Source: Patescibacteria group bacterium (GTDB lineage Bacteria > Patescibacteriota > Dojkabacteria > SC72). Taken from it: a DNA stretch of 7,438 bases. Position numbers and translations under genes: made by a program. Below are positions 1-5,662 of this stretch, in pieces. The stretch covers positions 2,797-10,234 of the forward strand of contig DOZG01000019.1 in the NCBI GenBank assembly GCA_003518125.1, read 5' to 3'. How positions within the stretch are numbered: position 1 is the first letter of the stretch; every line of letters begins with the position of its first letter. The notes below the pieces were generated by a model, which was not told the origin of the DNA, did no database searches, and was given only the letters and a program-made list of their open reading frames with translations.

Positions 1-16
1 AAAAACAATCAAATAT

Positions 17-45
17 TTGACCAATCCCCTATTTCCATATATAAT
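17..45 (+). promoter_or_regulatory. Sigma70-type promoter of the rpmG-secE-nusG-rplKA unit
   Basis: The -35 box TTGACC (17-22) matches five of six consensus bases. It is separated by exactly 17 nt from a perfect -10 box TATAAT (40-45). Transcription would start near 52, leaving about 40 nt of AU-rich leader before rpmG. The same architecture recurs at 2326-2354, which supports both calls. That this promoter drives the whole unit up to the terminator at 2301 is an inference. Confidence 0.8.
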
Positions 46-90
46 TACCACAGTATATTTCCCAACATCTTAAATTGACTTCCTAATAGA

Positions 91-255
91 ATGGCAAAGG
101 TAAAAAGAAATATCATAGTTTTACAATGTAGTAAGTGCGGTAGTAGAAATTACACTACATACAAGACTAGAAATATTAAAGAAAAAATTGAAAAGAATAA
201 ATACTGTTCTAAATGTCAGAAACACACTTTACACAAGGAGACAAAGGTAAAGTAG
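91..255 (+). CDS. rpmG: 50S ribosomal protein L33, zinc-binding form
   Basis: This 54-residue basic protein fits L33, a small component of the large ribosomal subunit near the E site. It starts at ATG with MAKVKRNI and ends at TAG. Two CxxC pairs, C13-x2-C16 and C39-x2-C42, form the zinc ribbon of the C+ paralogue. The central YTTYKTRNIK segment matches the family's Y-x-T-x-KN region, and the length is typical (about 50-55). No Shine-Dalgarno sequence precedes the start (TCCTAATAGA). It is the first gene of its unit, followed by tRNA-Trp and secE, an order common in bacteria. It was found by direct reading because it is very short. The identity is firm; the lack of a C- paralogue elsewhere cannot be judged here. 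Confidence 0.93.
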   Translation: MAKVKRNIIVLQCSKCGSRNYTTYKTRNIKEKIEKNKYCSKCQKHTLHKETKVK

Positions 256-273
256 TAGCTCTTTTTAAATTAG

Positions 274-304
274 GTTGAAACCGTTAAGGGCCCATAGTTT
301 CAAC
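274..304 (+). repeat. 8-bp perfect inverted repeat spanning the tRNA-Trp leader and D-arm
   Basis: GTTGAAAC (274-281) is the exact reverse complement of GTTTCAAC (297-304), with a 15-nt loop. A G-U pair (273/305) can extend it. The 5' arm lies in the spacer before the tRNA. The 3' arm covers the 5' strand of the D-stem and the first D-loop bases, so the hairpin and the mature tRNA fold exclude each other. The function is unknown: it could be a processing determinant, a folding checkpoint or chance. Confidence 0.6.
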
Positions 305-363
305 TGGTAAAACAGTGGTCTCCAAAACCATAGTTCTCTGTTCAAATCAGAGTGGGCCTGCCA
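288..363 (+). tRNA. trnW: tRNA-Trp (anticodon CCA)
   Basis: A full cloverleaf can be drawn by hand. The acceptor stem is 288-294 with 353-359, starting with a G-U wobble pair. U8 and A9 are 295-296. The D-stem is 297-300 with 310-313, and its loop contains GG. The anticodon stem is 315-319 with 327-331 around the loop CTCCAAA, giving anticodon CCA at 322-324. The variable loop has four bases. The T-stem is 336-340 with 348-352 around the canonical loop TTCAAAT. The discriminator is G360, as expected for tryptophan, and the 3' CCA is encoded at 361-363. A tRNA-Trp between rpmG and secE is a widely conserved arrangement. It must be cut out of the co-transcript, which leaves secE with a very short leader. 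Confidence 0.96.
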
Positions 364-375
364 GAATATAAAAAT

Positions 376-552
376 ATGATAAAAGGAATAATTAGCGAAT
401 TAAAAAAAACTAAATGGCCGACAGGTATTGAATTAATCAAGTTAACGATATATATCGTCATACTGTGTGGTATAATAGCCCTTGCAATTACAGGCTTAGA
501 TCTAATTCTTTTCAAAATCCGAGACTGGTATCTTAACGTAAATATATCTTAA
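376..552 (+). CDS. secE: Preprotein translocase subunit SecE
   Basis: SecE is the small essential subunit that clamps SecY in the inner-membrane protein translocation channel. The 58-residue product has the single-domain layout: a short amphipathic N-terminal helix with the family signature EL-x-K-x-x-WP (residues 7-14, seen as ELKKTKWP), then one hydrophobic transmembrane segment at about residues 22-45, then a short tail. A GTG at 352 in the same frame would add eight residues, but it lies inside the T-stem of the tRNA; ATG at 376 gives the normal length and is preferred. Only 12 nt separate it from the encoded CCA of the tRNA, with no Shine-Dalgarno sequence. nusG starts 2 nt after the stop codon, so the two are probably translationally coupled. 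Confidence 0.92.
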   Translation: MIKGIISELKKTKWPTGIELIKLTIYIVILCGIIALAITGLDLILFKIRDWYLNVNIS

Positions 553-554
553 AA

Positions 555-1127
555 ATGGCAAAGAAAAAAGTAAAAACAGTAACAAAAAAGAAATCTACCA
601 ATCCTAAAGCCAAATGGTATGTACTCAACATTAGAACAGGATACGAAAACGCTATTCAAAAAGAATTACAACAAAAGATTGAGGCTTCAGGACTAGGAAA
701 GGAAATTGAGGAGATCTTAGTTCCAGTACAGAAGAAAATTGTTGTTAAAAAAGGAAAACAGGGTATAGTTGAAGATAAGATATTTCCAGGATATATTCTA
801 GTTAAAACTGAGTTAAATGAACTCACATGGGAGATATTAAACAGTATAGAAGGTGTTAGAGGATTCGTAAGAACAGATAAGAAACCAAGACCATTACCAG
901 AAAGTGAAGTTCAAGCAATCATGCAATATATGGAAGTCGAACAGCCTTCTTTCAAGACATCTTTCACTGTCGGAGAAGCCGTAAAGATTACCGAAGGAGC
1001 ATTCGCAGACTTTATAGGTAGTGTACAAGAACTTGATGCTTCTAAAGGTAAGATAAAAGTCCTTATTTCTTTTTTAGGAAGAGAAGCTCCTGTAGAACTT
1101 GATTTTTCACAAGTTGAAAAACTTTAA
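555..1127 (+). CDS. nusG: Transcription termination/antitermination protein NusG
   Basis: NusG binds RNA polymerase across the cleft and couples it to the ribosome (S10) or Rho. The NGN domain is seen at about residues 20-125: WYVLNIRTGYE (21-31), then a loop with VPVQKK, then FPGYILV (77-83) and the GVRGFV turn (100-105). The KOW domain occupies about 135-190, with VGEAVKITEGAFADFIG (139-155) and the closing LGREAPVELDFSQVEKL. At 190 residues it has near-standard length. It carries a lysine-rich N-terminal tail: 9 of the first 20 residues are Lys, ahead of the first NGN strand. secE lies 2 nt upstream and rplK 19 nt downstream. The identity is firm; the role of the basic tail is unknown. Confidence 0.95.
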   Translation: MAKKKVKTVTKKKSTNPKAKWYVLNIRTGYENAIQKELQQKIEASGLGKEIEEILVPVQKKIVVKKGKQGIVEDKIFPGYILVKTELNELTWEILNSIEGVRGFVRTDKKPRPLPESEVQAIMQYMEVEQPSFKTSFTVGEAVKITEGAFADFIGSVQELDASKGKIKVLISFLGREAPVELDFSQVEKL

Positions 1128-1146
1128 TATTTAACACATACTTACA

Positions 1147-1572
1147 ATGGCAAAACCAATAAAAGCACAACTAAAGATTACAATTCCTGCTGGTGGTGCT
1201 ACAATGGCTCCCCCCATAGGCCCTACCCTTGCTCCTTACGGTATCAATGGACAAGACTTCTGTACTCAATTCAATGAAAAGACAAAAGAAAATGATAGAA
1301 TTTTAACCCCTGTAATCTTAACCATATATGATGACAGATCTTTTGATTTTATTCTTAAAACTCCACCTACCTCTGAATTAATCAGAAGAGAATTAAAAAT
1401 TAAAAAAGGATCTTCAACCCCCAACCTTACAAAGGTTGGAAATCTAACTAAAAAGCAAGTTATGAAGATTGTCGAAATTAAGATGCCCGATTTGAATACT
1501 ACGAATCCAGAGGTGGCCACTAAGATCATAGCGGGTACTGCAAAACAGATGGGTGTAACAGTTGAACTTTAA
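1147..1572 (+). CDS. rplK: 50S ribosomal protein L11
   Basis: L11 binds the GTPase-associated region of 23S rRNA with L10 and contacts translation factors. The 141-residue length is canonical. The N-terminal domain has the proline-rich thiostrepton-contact segment PPIGP (22-26) followed by GINGQDFCTQFNEKT (32-46). The C-terminal RNA-binding domain ends in IIAGTAKQMGVTVEL (127-141), the family signature around GTA-x-x-MG. The usual Gly-Gln after PPxGPxL is Ala-Pro here (29-30), a modest deviation. It is co-transcribed with nusG and rplA. The 19-nt leader is too short to hold the L1-binding mimic that represses this pair in Escherichia coli, and no Shine-Dalgarno sequence is visible. Confidence 0.96.
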   Translation: MAKPIKAQLKITIPAGGATMAPPIGPTLAPYGINGQDFCTQFNEKTKENDRILTPVILTIYDDRSFDFILKTPPTSELIRRELKIKKGSSTPNLTKVGNLTKKQVMKIVEIKMPDLNTTNPEVATKIIAGTAKQMGVTVEL

Positions 1573-1591
1573 TTTGTACTAAACAATAAAC

Positions 1592-2278
1592 ATGAAAAGA
1601 GGAAAAAAATATATTAAAAGTATAAAAAACTACGACTCTACCCAGTCATATAACCTAAATGAGGGTATAGAACAAGTAAAAAAGCTCTCATACTCAAGTT
1701 TTCCTGGTACTCTAGAAGTTCATATCGATATTAATATACCCAAAGATAGAGACCCAAAATCCATTAAAGGTGCCTACTCACTCCCCCACTCAACTGGCAA
1801 GAGTAAGGTTAAGATTGCAGTATTCTGTCCTCCTGATATGGAGTCTATAGCTAAAAAAGCTGGTGCAGACATTGTTGGAATAGACAAACTTACGAAAGAT
1901 ATTAATGCTGGAAAAATTAATTTCGATATCGCAATCGCAACTCCGTCAGTTATGCCTTCAATTGCAGTACTTGGTAAAGAACTAGGACCTAAGGGTCTAA
2001 TGCCTAATCCTAAAAATGGGACAGTAACCGAAGATATTGCTAGTGCAGTAAAGGAGTATAAAGGGGGTAAACAAACATTCACTTGTGATGAGGGTGGTGT
2101 AATTCATATGAACGCAGGAAAGTTAGATATGTCTACAGAAGATCTCATAGAGAACATACATGCTTGTATTACTACAGTAGAAGGAGTTCTGAATAAAGGT
2201 TACTCACAACTCATAGATTCTCTTCATATTGCTCCTACGATGGGTGCAAGTGTAAAGATTAATTACAGTAGAGAGTAA
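1592..2278 (+). CDS. rplA: 50S ribosomal protein L1
   Basis: L1 forms the mobile stalk at the E site that helps release deacylated tRNA. The product has 228 residues, normal for bacteria. The signature GPKGLMPNPKNGTVT lies at 132-146, and the RNA-binding segment includes SLPHSTGK (63-70, usually LPHGTGK). The C-terminal part ends with APTMGASVKIN. It starts 19 nt after rplK without a Shine-Dalgarno sequence and is the last gene before the terminator at 2301. Some candidate-phyla groups lack L1, so its presence argues against those sublineages. The identity is firm. Confidence 0.96.
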   Translation: MKRGKKYIKSIKNYDSTQSYNLNEGIEQVKKLSYSSFPGTLEVHIDINIPKDRDPKSIKGAYSLPHSTGKSKVKIAVFCPPDMESIAKKAGADIVGIDKLTKDINAGKINFDIAIATPSVMPSIAVLGKELGPKGLMPNPKNGTVTEDIASAVKEYKGGKQTFTCDEGGVIHMNAGKLDMSTEDLIENIHACITTVEGVLNKGYSQLIDSLHIAPTMGASVKINYSRE

Positions 2279-2300
2279 TATCCTTTGAATATAGATGATG

Positions 2301-2327
2301 AAGGACTCTTTCGAGTCCTTTTTTCTT
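2301..2327 (+). terminator. Rho-independent terminator after rplA
   Basis: An 8-bp perfect stem (AAGGACTC at 2301-2308, GAGTCCTT at 2313-2320) closes a 4-nt TTTC loop. The T-run at 2319-2324 follows, then CTT. It lies 22 nt after the rplA stop. Its distal T-tract overlaps the next promoter's -35 box, so the end of one unit and the start of the next are fused. Confidence 0.88.
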
Positions 2328-2354
2328 GACTACATACACCTAAACATATATAAT
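2326..2354 (+). promoter_or_regulatory. Sigma70-type promoter of rplJL
   Basis: TTGACT (2326-2331) and a perfect TATAAT (2349-2354) are separated by exactly 17 nt, the same layout as the promoter at 17-45. The start site would lie near 2361, which is just where the structured leader of rplJ begins. The -35 box shares bases with the T-tract of the preceding terminator. Confidence 0.85.
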
Positions 2355-2360
2355 CACCCT

Positions 2361-2444
2361 AGTTAATCGCCTAAGAAGTACGGTACAAAAATAAATCCCT
2401 ACGAGGCAAATATAAACATTCAAATTAATTAAATACACAAAGAT
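2361..2444 (+). promoter_or_regulatory. Putative L10 leader: autoregulatory kink-turn of rplJL
   Basis: The leader can fold into an outer stem GCCU (2369-2372) with AGGC (2404-2407), or one pair shorter in the kink-turn register. Above it is an asymmetric internal loop and an inner stem GUACGG (2378-2383) with CCCUAC (2397-2402), containing one C-C mismatch and a 13-nt loop. In the internal loop, GA (2375-2376) faces GA (2403-2404), allowing the two sheared G-A pairs of a kink-turn. The order CCUAAGA ... CCxxCGAGG resembles the known bacterial L10 leader, where the L10-L12 complex binds its own mRNA and represses translation. The remaining 37 nt before rplJ are A/U-rich with no Shine-Dalgarno sequence and no attenuator hairpin, so repression would have to act on initiation another way. 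The resemblance to the family is from memory; no covariance search was run. Confidence 0.7.
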
Positions 2445-2966
2445 ATGGCAATTAGTCATGAGAAAAAAGTTGAATTACTAAAAGAATACAAAGAAATCCT
2501 AAAAAACAATGAAGGATATTTCTTAGTAAACTCAGACAGCATTGATACAGCCACTATTACAGAACTTAAAAAAGAACTTAAACAGACAGATTCCAACTAT
2601 ACTGTAGTTAAAAATACAATCTTTAAAATAGCTCTACAAGATACTAATCAACCAGTAGAAATCCAAGACTTCATTGGTTCTACAGCAGTTATATATTTTG
2701 AACAAGATCCAACAGCACCAGCAAAATTAGTGAGAGAGATTCAGAAAGAAACCGAATTACTCAATGCTCGAAGTGGTGTATATAAGGGGAAATTCTTAAG
2801 TGAAGAACAGATAATACAACTCTCAGAGATCCCTTCAAAAGATGAATTACTAAGTATGTTAGTTGGCACCATGAGTGCACCTCTAACTGGTTTTATGAAT
2901 GCAATTATTGGTAATGTAAGAAGTCTAACTGTTGCCTTAAAGGGCATCTCCCAAAAAGATTCCTAA
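2445..2966 (+). CDS. rplJ: 50S ribosomal protein L10
   Basis: L10 anchors the L7/L12 dimers to the ribosome and binds 23S rRNA beside L11. The 173-residue length is typical. The N-terminal RNA-binding domain shows KNTIFKIAL (56-64), corresponding to the family's KN(T/S)L-x-x-A-x segment, and [19 protein letters not shown] (78-96). The C-terminal helices, where L12 dimers dock, follow [14 protein letters not shown] (141-154) and continue to residue 173. It follows the putative L10 leader and lies 35 nt before rplL. No Shine-Dalgarno sequence precedes the ATG. The identity is firm. Confidence 0.95.
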   Translation: MAISHEKKVELLKEYKEILKNNEGYFLVNSDSIDTATITELKKELKQTDSNYTVVKNTIFKIALQDTNQPVEIQDFIGSTAVIYFEQDPTAPAKLVREIQKETELLNARSGVYKGKFLSEEQIIQLSEIPSKDELLSMLVGTMSAPLTGFMNAIIGNVRSLTVALKGISQKDS

Positions 2967-3001
2967 TATGGATATTACTTAATTTATATATATTTAATAA
3001 A

Positions 3002-3403
3002 ATGGCAGAAAAGACAAAGAAACTTCCAGAAATAACAAAGGATGCACAGAAAGTTTTAGATATGGTTGAAAAAATGACTATTCTAGAACTAGCAGACCTA
3101 GTTAAGGTTATGGAAGAGAAGTTTGGTGTAAGTGCAGCAGCTCCAACAGCAGTAGTAACAGCTCCAGTAGCAACTGAAGAAGTAGAAGAAAAGTCTACAT
3201 TCAACATTCTTCTTAAGGATGGTGGTTCTAACAAAATTGGTGTAATCAAAGTAGTAAGAGAGATTACAGAATTAGGGCTTAAAGAAGCTAAAGATATTGT
3301 AGATGGTGCTCCTCAAACCATTAAAGAGGAAGTACAGAAGAAAGATGCTGAAGCTATAAAAGTAAAGCTTGAAGAAGTTGGTGCTACAGTAGAATTAGAG
3401 TAA
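3002..3403 (+). CDS. rplL: 50S ribosomal protein L7/L12
   Basis: L7/L12 is the multi-copy stalk protein that recruits and stimulates translation GTPases. The 133-residue product has the N-terminal dimerisation helices (about 13-45, including [16 protein letters not shown]), an Ala/Thr/Val/Pro hinge (about 45-60), and the C-terminal factor-binding domain (about 66-133) with [20 protein letters not shown] (78-97) and [12 protein letters not shown] at the end. It is slightly longer than the usual 120-128 because of an extra N-terminal Lys-rich stretch. The 35-nt gap after rplJ is very AT-rich with no Shine-Dalgarno sequence, surprising for a protein needed in several copies per ribosome. A terminator follows directly. 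Confidence 0.96.
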   Translation: MAEKTKKLPEITKDAQKVLDMVEKMTILELADLVKVMEEKFGVSAAAPTAVVTAPVATEEVEEKSTFNILLKDGGSNKIGVIKVVREITELGLKEAKDIVDGAPQTIKEEVQKKDAEAIKVKLEEVGATVELE

Positions 3404-3421
3404 CCTTCTAATTATGAATAT

Positions 3422-3451
3422 AAAAGCCACTCATTAAGAGTGGCTTTTTTT
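3422..3451 (+). terminator. Rho-independent terminator after rplL
   Basis: An 11-bp perfect stem (AAAAGCCACTC at 3422-3432, GAGTGGCTTTT at 3438-3448) closes a 5-nt loop, with seven T residues at 3445-3451. It sits 18 nt after the rplL stop codon. It separates rplJL from the membrane/ligase genes and from any rpoBC, which are not here. Confidence 0.93.
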
Positions 3452-3455
3452 ATTG

Positions 3456-3484
3456 TAGAAATTTTTCAATAATACACGTATAAT
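3456..3484 (+). promoter_or_regulatory. Probable promoter of the membrane/ATP-grasp operon
   Basis: A perfect TATAAT lies at 3479-3484. At 17-nt spacing upstream is TAGAAA (3456-3461), which matches four of six -35 bases. The predicted start near 3491 leaves about 40 nt of leader. It is weaker than the two ribosomal promoters of the window, which suggests lower expression. Its position right after a terminator and before four close-packed genes supports the call. Confidence 0.55.
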
Positions 3485-3516
3485 CTATTAATCTGCTCAC
3501 AAAAATACTAAATTAT

Positions 3517-3534
3517 CATATATACTAATATATG
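3517..3534 (+). repeat. AU-only inverted repeat covering the start codon of the 7TM gene
   Basis: CATATAT (3517-3523) and ATATATG (3528-3534) are perfect inverted repeats with a 4-nt loop; the second arm includes the ATG at 3532. A weak hairpin could mask the start codon. In such AT-rich sequence it may be chance. Confidence 0.35.
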
Positions 3535-4194
3535 CAATACTCTTCATTTACAACTTGGATATTAAGTAATGGGATATCTAACCAAACCTTAGAATTACTA
3601 ATAGCAATACCAGTATTAGTAACCCTTGTAAGTATTGGAAGATATATATTGGGGAGTAAGACATACGGTATATATGCACCAATAATACTATCTATCGCCT
3701 ATTCGTATACTGGATTGCGATACGGATTAGTTATAACCACAGTAGTAATAATTACCTCCCTACTCTCCCATAGAGTACTCAGAAAAATTAGAATGCATTA
3801 CATAACAAGGGTTGCAATTAATTACTGTATTCTAACCATATCATTAATAATCTTCCTCATACTAATTAATCGATACGGTCTAACTCTAGAAAACATGACT
3901 AATATCCCTTCCCTCGCTATAATCTCGATAGCTGCATTGGGTGACTTTTTTACAAAACAGTATATAAGAAAATCTCTTAAAACTTCTCTTCTAACACTCT
4001 TCTCAACTCTTGTGATATCCATACTAGGCTGGTATGTAATCACTAGAGATTTACTCTCCACATACCTAATTAACAATCTCTGGATCATTCCAATATTAAT
4101 ACTAATAAACCTATTCATCGGTCAATTTAAAGGTTTAAGAATAAAAGACATACTTAGATTCAAATCTATACTAAAGGAAAAAGAAAATGCATAG
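3532..4194 (+). CDS. UUP1-like 7-transmembrane protein of ATP-grasp peptide-ligase clusters
   Basis: This 220-residue protein is mostly hydrophobic, with candidate membrane segments at about 20-38, 46-62, 64-79, 92-113, 124-140, 151-171 and 182-198. Two stretches resemble the 7TM domain that in proteobacteria is usually fused to an inactive transglutaminase: GSKTYGIYAPIILSIAY (41-57), like the family's G-x-x-TFG-x-x-xPVL-x-A-x-AF, and IGQFKGLRIKDILRFKSI (196-213), like G-x-Y-x-GYRL-x-E-x-xRF. The transglutaminase-like part is absent, with no room for it before residue 20. It overlaps the ligase-peptidase gene downstream by 8 nt, so the two are likely coupled and may work together. Anchoring or moving the ligase product is an inference; the family has no firmly established function. 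The family call is from recognised motifs only. Confidence 0.72.
   Translation: MQYSSFTTWILSNGISNQTLELLIAIPVLVTLVSIGRYILGSKTYGIYAPIILSIAYSYTGLRYGLVITTVVIITSLLSHRVLRKIRMHYITRVAINYCILTISLIIFLILINRYGLTLENMTNIPSLAIISIAALGDFFTKQYIRKSLKTSLLTLFSTLVISILGWYVITRDLLSTYLINNLWIIPILILINLFIGQFKGLRIKDILRFKSILKEKENA
4174..4178 (+). promoter_or_regulatory. AAGGA, the only Shine-Dalgarno-like site in the window
   Basis: AAGGA ends 8 nt before the ATG at 4187, a good spacing for pairing with a UCCUU anti-Shine-Dalgarno. It lies inside the end of the upstream membrane-protein gene, where it encodes a Lys-rich tail, so it may be coincidental. It supports the start at 4187. Confidence 0.4.
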
Positions 4195-5653
4195 GAATAG
4201 TATAAAAGATATTCTTGGATTAAATAGAAGAAACCAAGAATACATAAGACCATACAACTCTCTATCCGCTAAAATGATAGCTGATAATAAAATACTTACT
4301 AAACGAATCTTAAGAAAAGAAGAGGTAAATACATCCGATGTATATAAGCTGATCCGAAATAAAAAACAGTTAGAATACCTTGACTGGGATTCATTACCCA
4401 AAAGCTTTGTAATAAAACCAAATAAAGGAACAGGAGGTAATGGTATTATCGTATTCTACGGTAAAAAGAAGGGACAAAATGCATGGATAAGGCCAAATGG
4501 AAAGACAATGACTCAAAGAGATATTATACTGCATATAGAAAATATACTAGAGGGTAGGTTCTCAATGGGATCAAAAAAAGATATCGCCATTATCGAAGAA
4601 CGTGTCAAAATAGCTCCCCCACTCAAGCAATATTCCTACAAAGGAGTACCAGATATTAGAATCATATGCTTCAATGGAGTACCAATAATGGCAATGACTA
4701 GATTACCAACAAAACGATCTAATGGTACAGGTAACCTACACGCTGGAGCAATATGTACAGGTATAGATATAAGTACAGGAATAACAACCTTCTCAATGCA
4801 TATGAAAACTAAGGGATTAATGAGTGACACATACGAAATGATTGATAAAACCATTGATCTAAAAGAAAACAAAGTACTTAGTGGTATTCAGATTCCAAAT
4901 TGGGATAACCTTCTAACAATTGCCCTTAAATGTCAGAGAGCTACCAAACTGGGATATATTGGAGTAGACATTACAATCGATCAAGACAAAGGCCCTATTG
5001 TATTCGAAGTAAACGCAAGACCAGGACTAGGAATACAGGTCGCCAATCAAGCAGGACTTAGATGGAGACTTGAAAAAGTTAAAGGGTTAGAGGTTAAAAG
5101 TATAAAACATGGTATTCGGATAGGAAAGAATCTTTTTGGAGGAGAAATTGAAGAAAGTATAGAATCTATAAGCGGTCGTAAAGTAATCAATATTGTTGAA
5201 AAAGTATACGTATATCATAAACCAAAAATTTCAAACAGAAAAAAGAAAACTAAAATTAAAATTGACAAAGAATCAACAAAAGCCTTTATAGATACTGGAG
5301 TTTTAACAACTCGTATCTCCACAAGACTCTCTAACAGAATAGGACACACAGATACTAACAAATACTTTAAGCAGCTAGAAATTCCACAACACTTTCAAAC
5401 CTTTAAAGATGCACAAGAATATATAGACATCCATGGACAAAAAATAGTTACTTCCCTAGATATAATAAGGCTTGCTAAAATTGTAGAAGATGGACAAATT
5501 GTGATAAGACCTGTTATAAATATCGAAATAAAAATATCTGAAGATAAAAAAGAGCTAGAGGCAGTAATTACCGACGATATTCCCTACCCACTAATAATTG
5601 GTCGAGCCGAATTAACAGGATATCTCATTGATACATCAGCAACATTTAAGTAA
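4187..5653 (+). CDS. RimK-related ATP-grasp amino-acid ligase fused to a RimB-like retropepsin domain
   Basis: The 488-residue product has two domains. Residues about 1-310 form an ATP-grasp ligase of the alpha-L-glutamate-ligase-related type. It opens with GLNRRNQEYIRPYNS (11-25), then the nucleotide-binding lid KPNKGTGGNGI (77-87), IIEERV (135-140), DIRIICFNG (156-164) and the metal-binding core D261, E274 and N276 in FEVNARPGLGIQ (273-284). Such enzymes join a carboxylate to an amine through an acyl-phosphate. After a Lys-rich linker (345-360), residues about 361-488 resemble the RimB/'ATP-dependent zinc protease' family of retropepsin-like peptidases: IDTGVLTT (368-375) with candidate catalytic D369, RPVI (441-444), and YPLIIGRAEL (467-476) ending in LIDTSATF. 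In proteobacteria the two parts are usually separate neighbouring genes, so the fusion links bond-making and bond-cutting. The substrate (Glu, another amino acid, or a protein tail) cannot be read from sequence. Confidence 0.8.
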   Translation: MHRNSIKDILGLNRRNQEYIRPYNSLSAKMIADNKILTKRILRKEEVNTSDVYKLIRNKKQLEYLDWDSLPKSFVIKPNKGTGGNGIIVFYGKKKGQNAWIRPNGKTMTQRDIILHIENILEGRFSMGSKKDIAIIEERVKIAPPLKQYSYKGVPDIRIICFNGVPIMAMTRLPTKRSNGTGNLHAGAICTGIDISTGITTFSMHMKTKGLMSDTYEMIDKTIDLKENKVLSGIQIPNWDNLLTIALKCQRATKLGYIGVDITIDQDKGPIVFEVNARPGLGIQVANQAGLRWRLEKVKGLEVKSIKHGIRIGKNLFGGEIEESIESISGRKVINIVEKVYVYHKPKISNRKKKTKIKIDKESTKAFIDTGVLTTRISTRLSNRIGHTDTNKYFKQLEIPQHFQTFKDAQEYIDIHGQKIVTSLDIIRLAKIVEDGQIVIRPVINIEIKISEDKKELEAVITDDIPYPLIIGRAELTGYLIDTSATFK

Positions 5654-5662
5654 TATATTTCT

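Noticed and set aside
75..80. A second TTGACT as a -35 box just before rpmG
   Set aside because: No -10 box lies at suitable spacing. It would fall inside rpmG, and the promoter at 17-45 is much better.
288..293. GGGCCC palindrome as an operator or restriction-related site
   Set aside because: It is simply part of the tRNA acceptor stem.
352..375. An earlier GTG start for SecE at 352
   Set aside because: It lies inside the T-stem of the tRNA and would add eight residues unlike SecE. ATG 376 gives the standard length.
1128..1146. An L1-binding regulatory hairpin before rplK
   Set aside because: The gap is only 19 nt of AT-rich sequence with no stem. No such site can be drawn.
1266..1529. 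Minus-strand open frame inside rplK
   Set aside because: It fully overlaps a certain ribosomal gene and has no family motif. It is a shadow of biased codon use.
1774..2082. Minus-strand open frame inside rplA
   Set aside because: It is antisense to the conserved L1 core and looks hydrophobic only because of the complement of the coding strand.
2741..3249. Two overlapping minus-strand frames across rplJ and rplL
   Set aside because: They are antisense to two conserved genes, have no recognisable motif, and overlap one another.
3822..4401. Minus-strand frames opposite the 7TM gene and the ligase start
   Set aside because: There is no promoter, no motif, and both plus-strand genes are better supported by family signatures.
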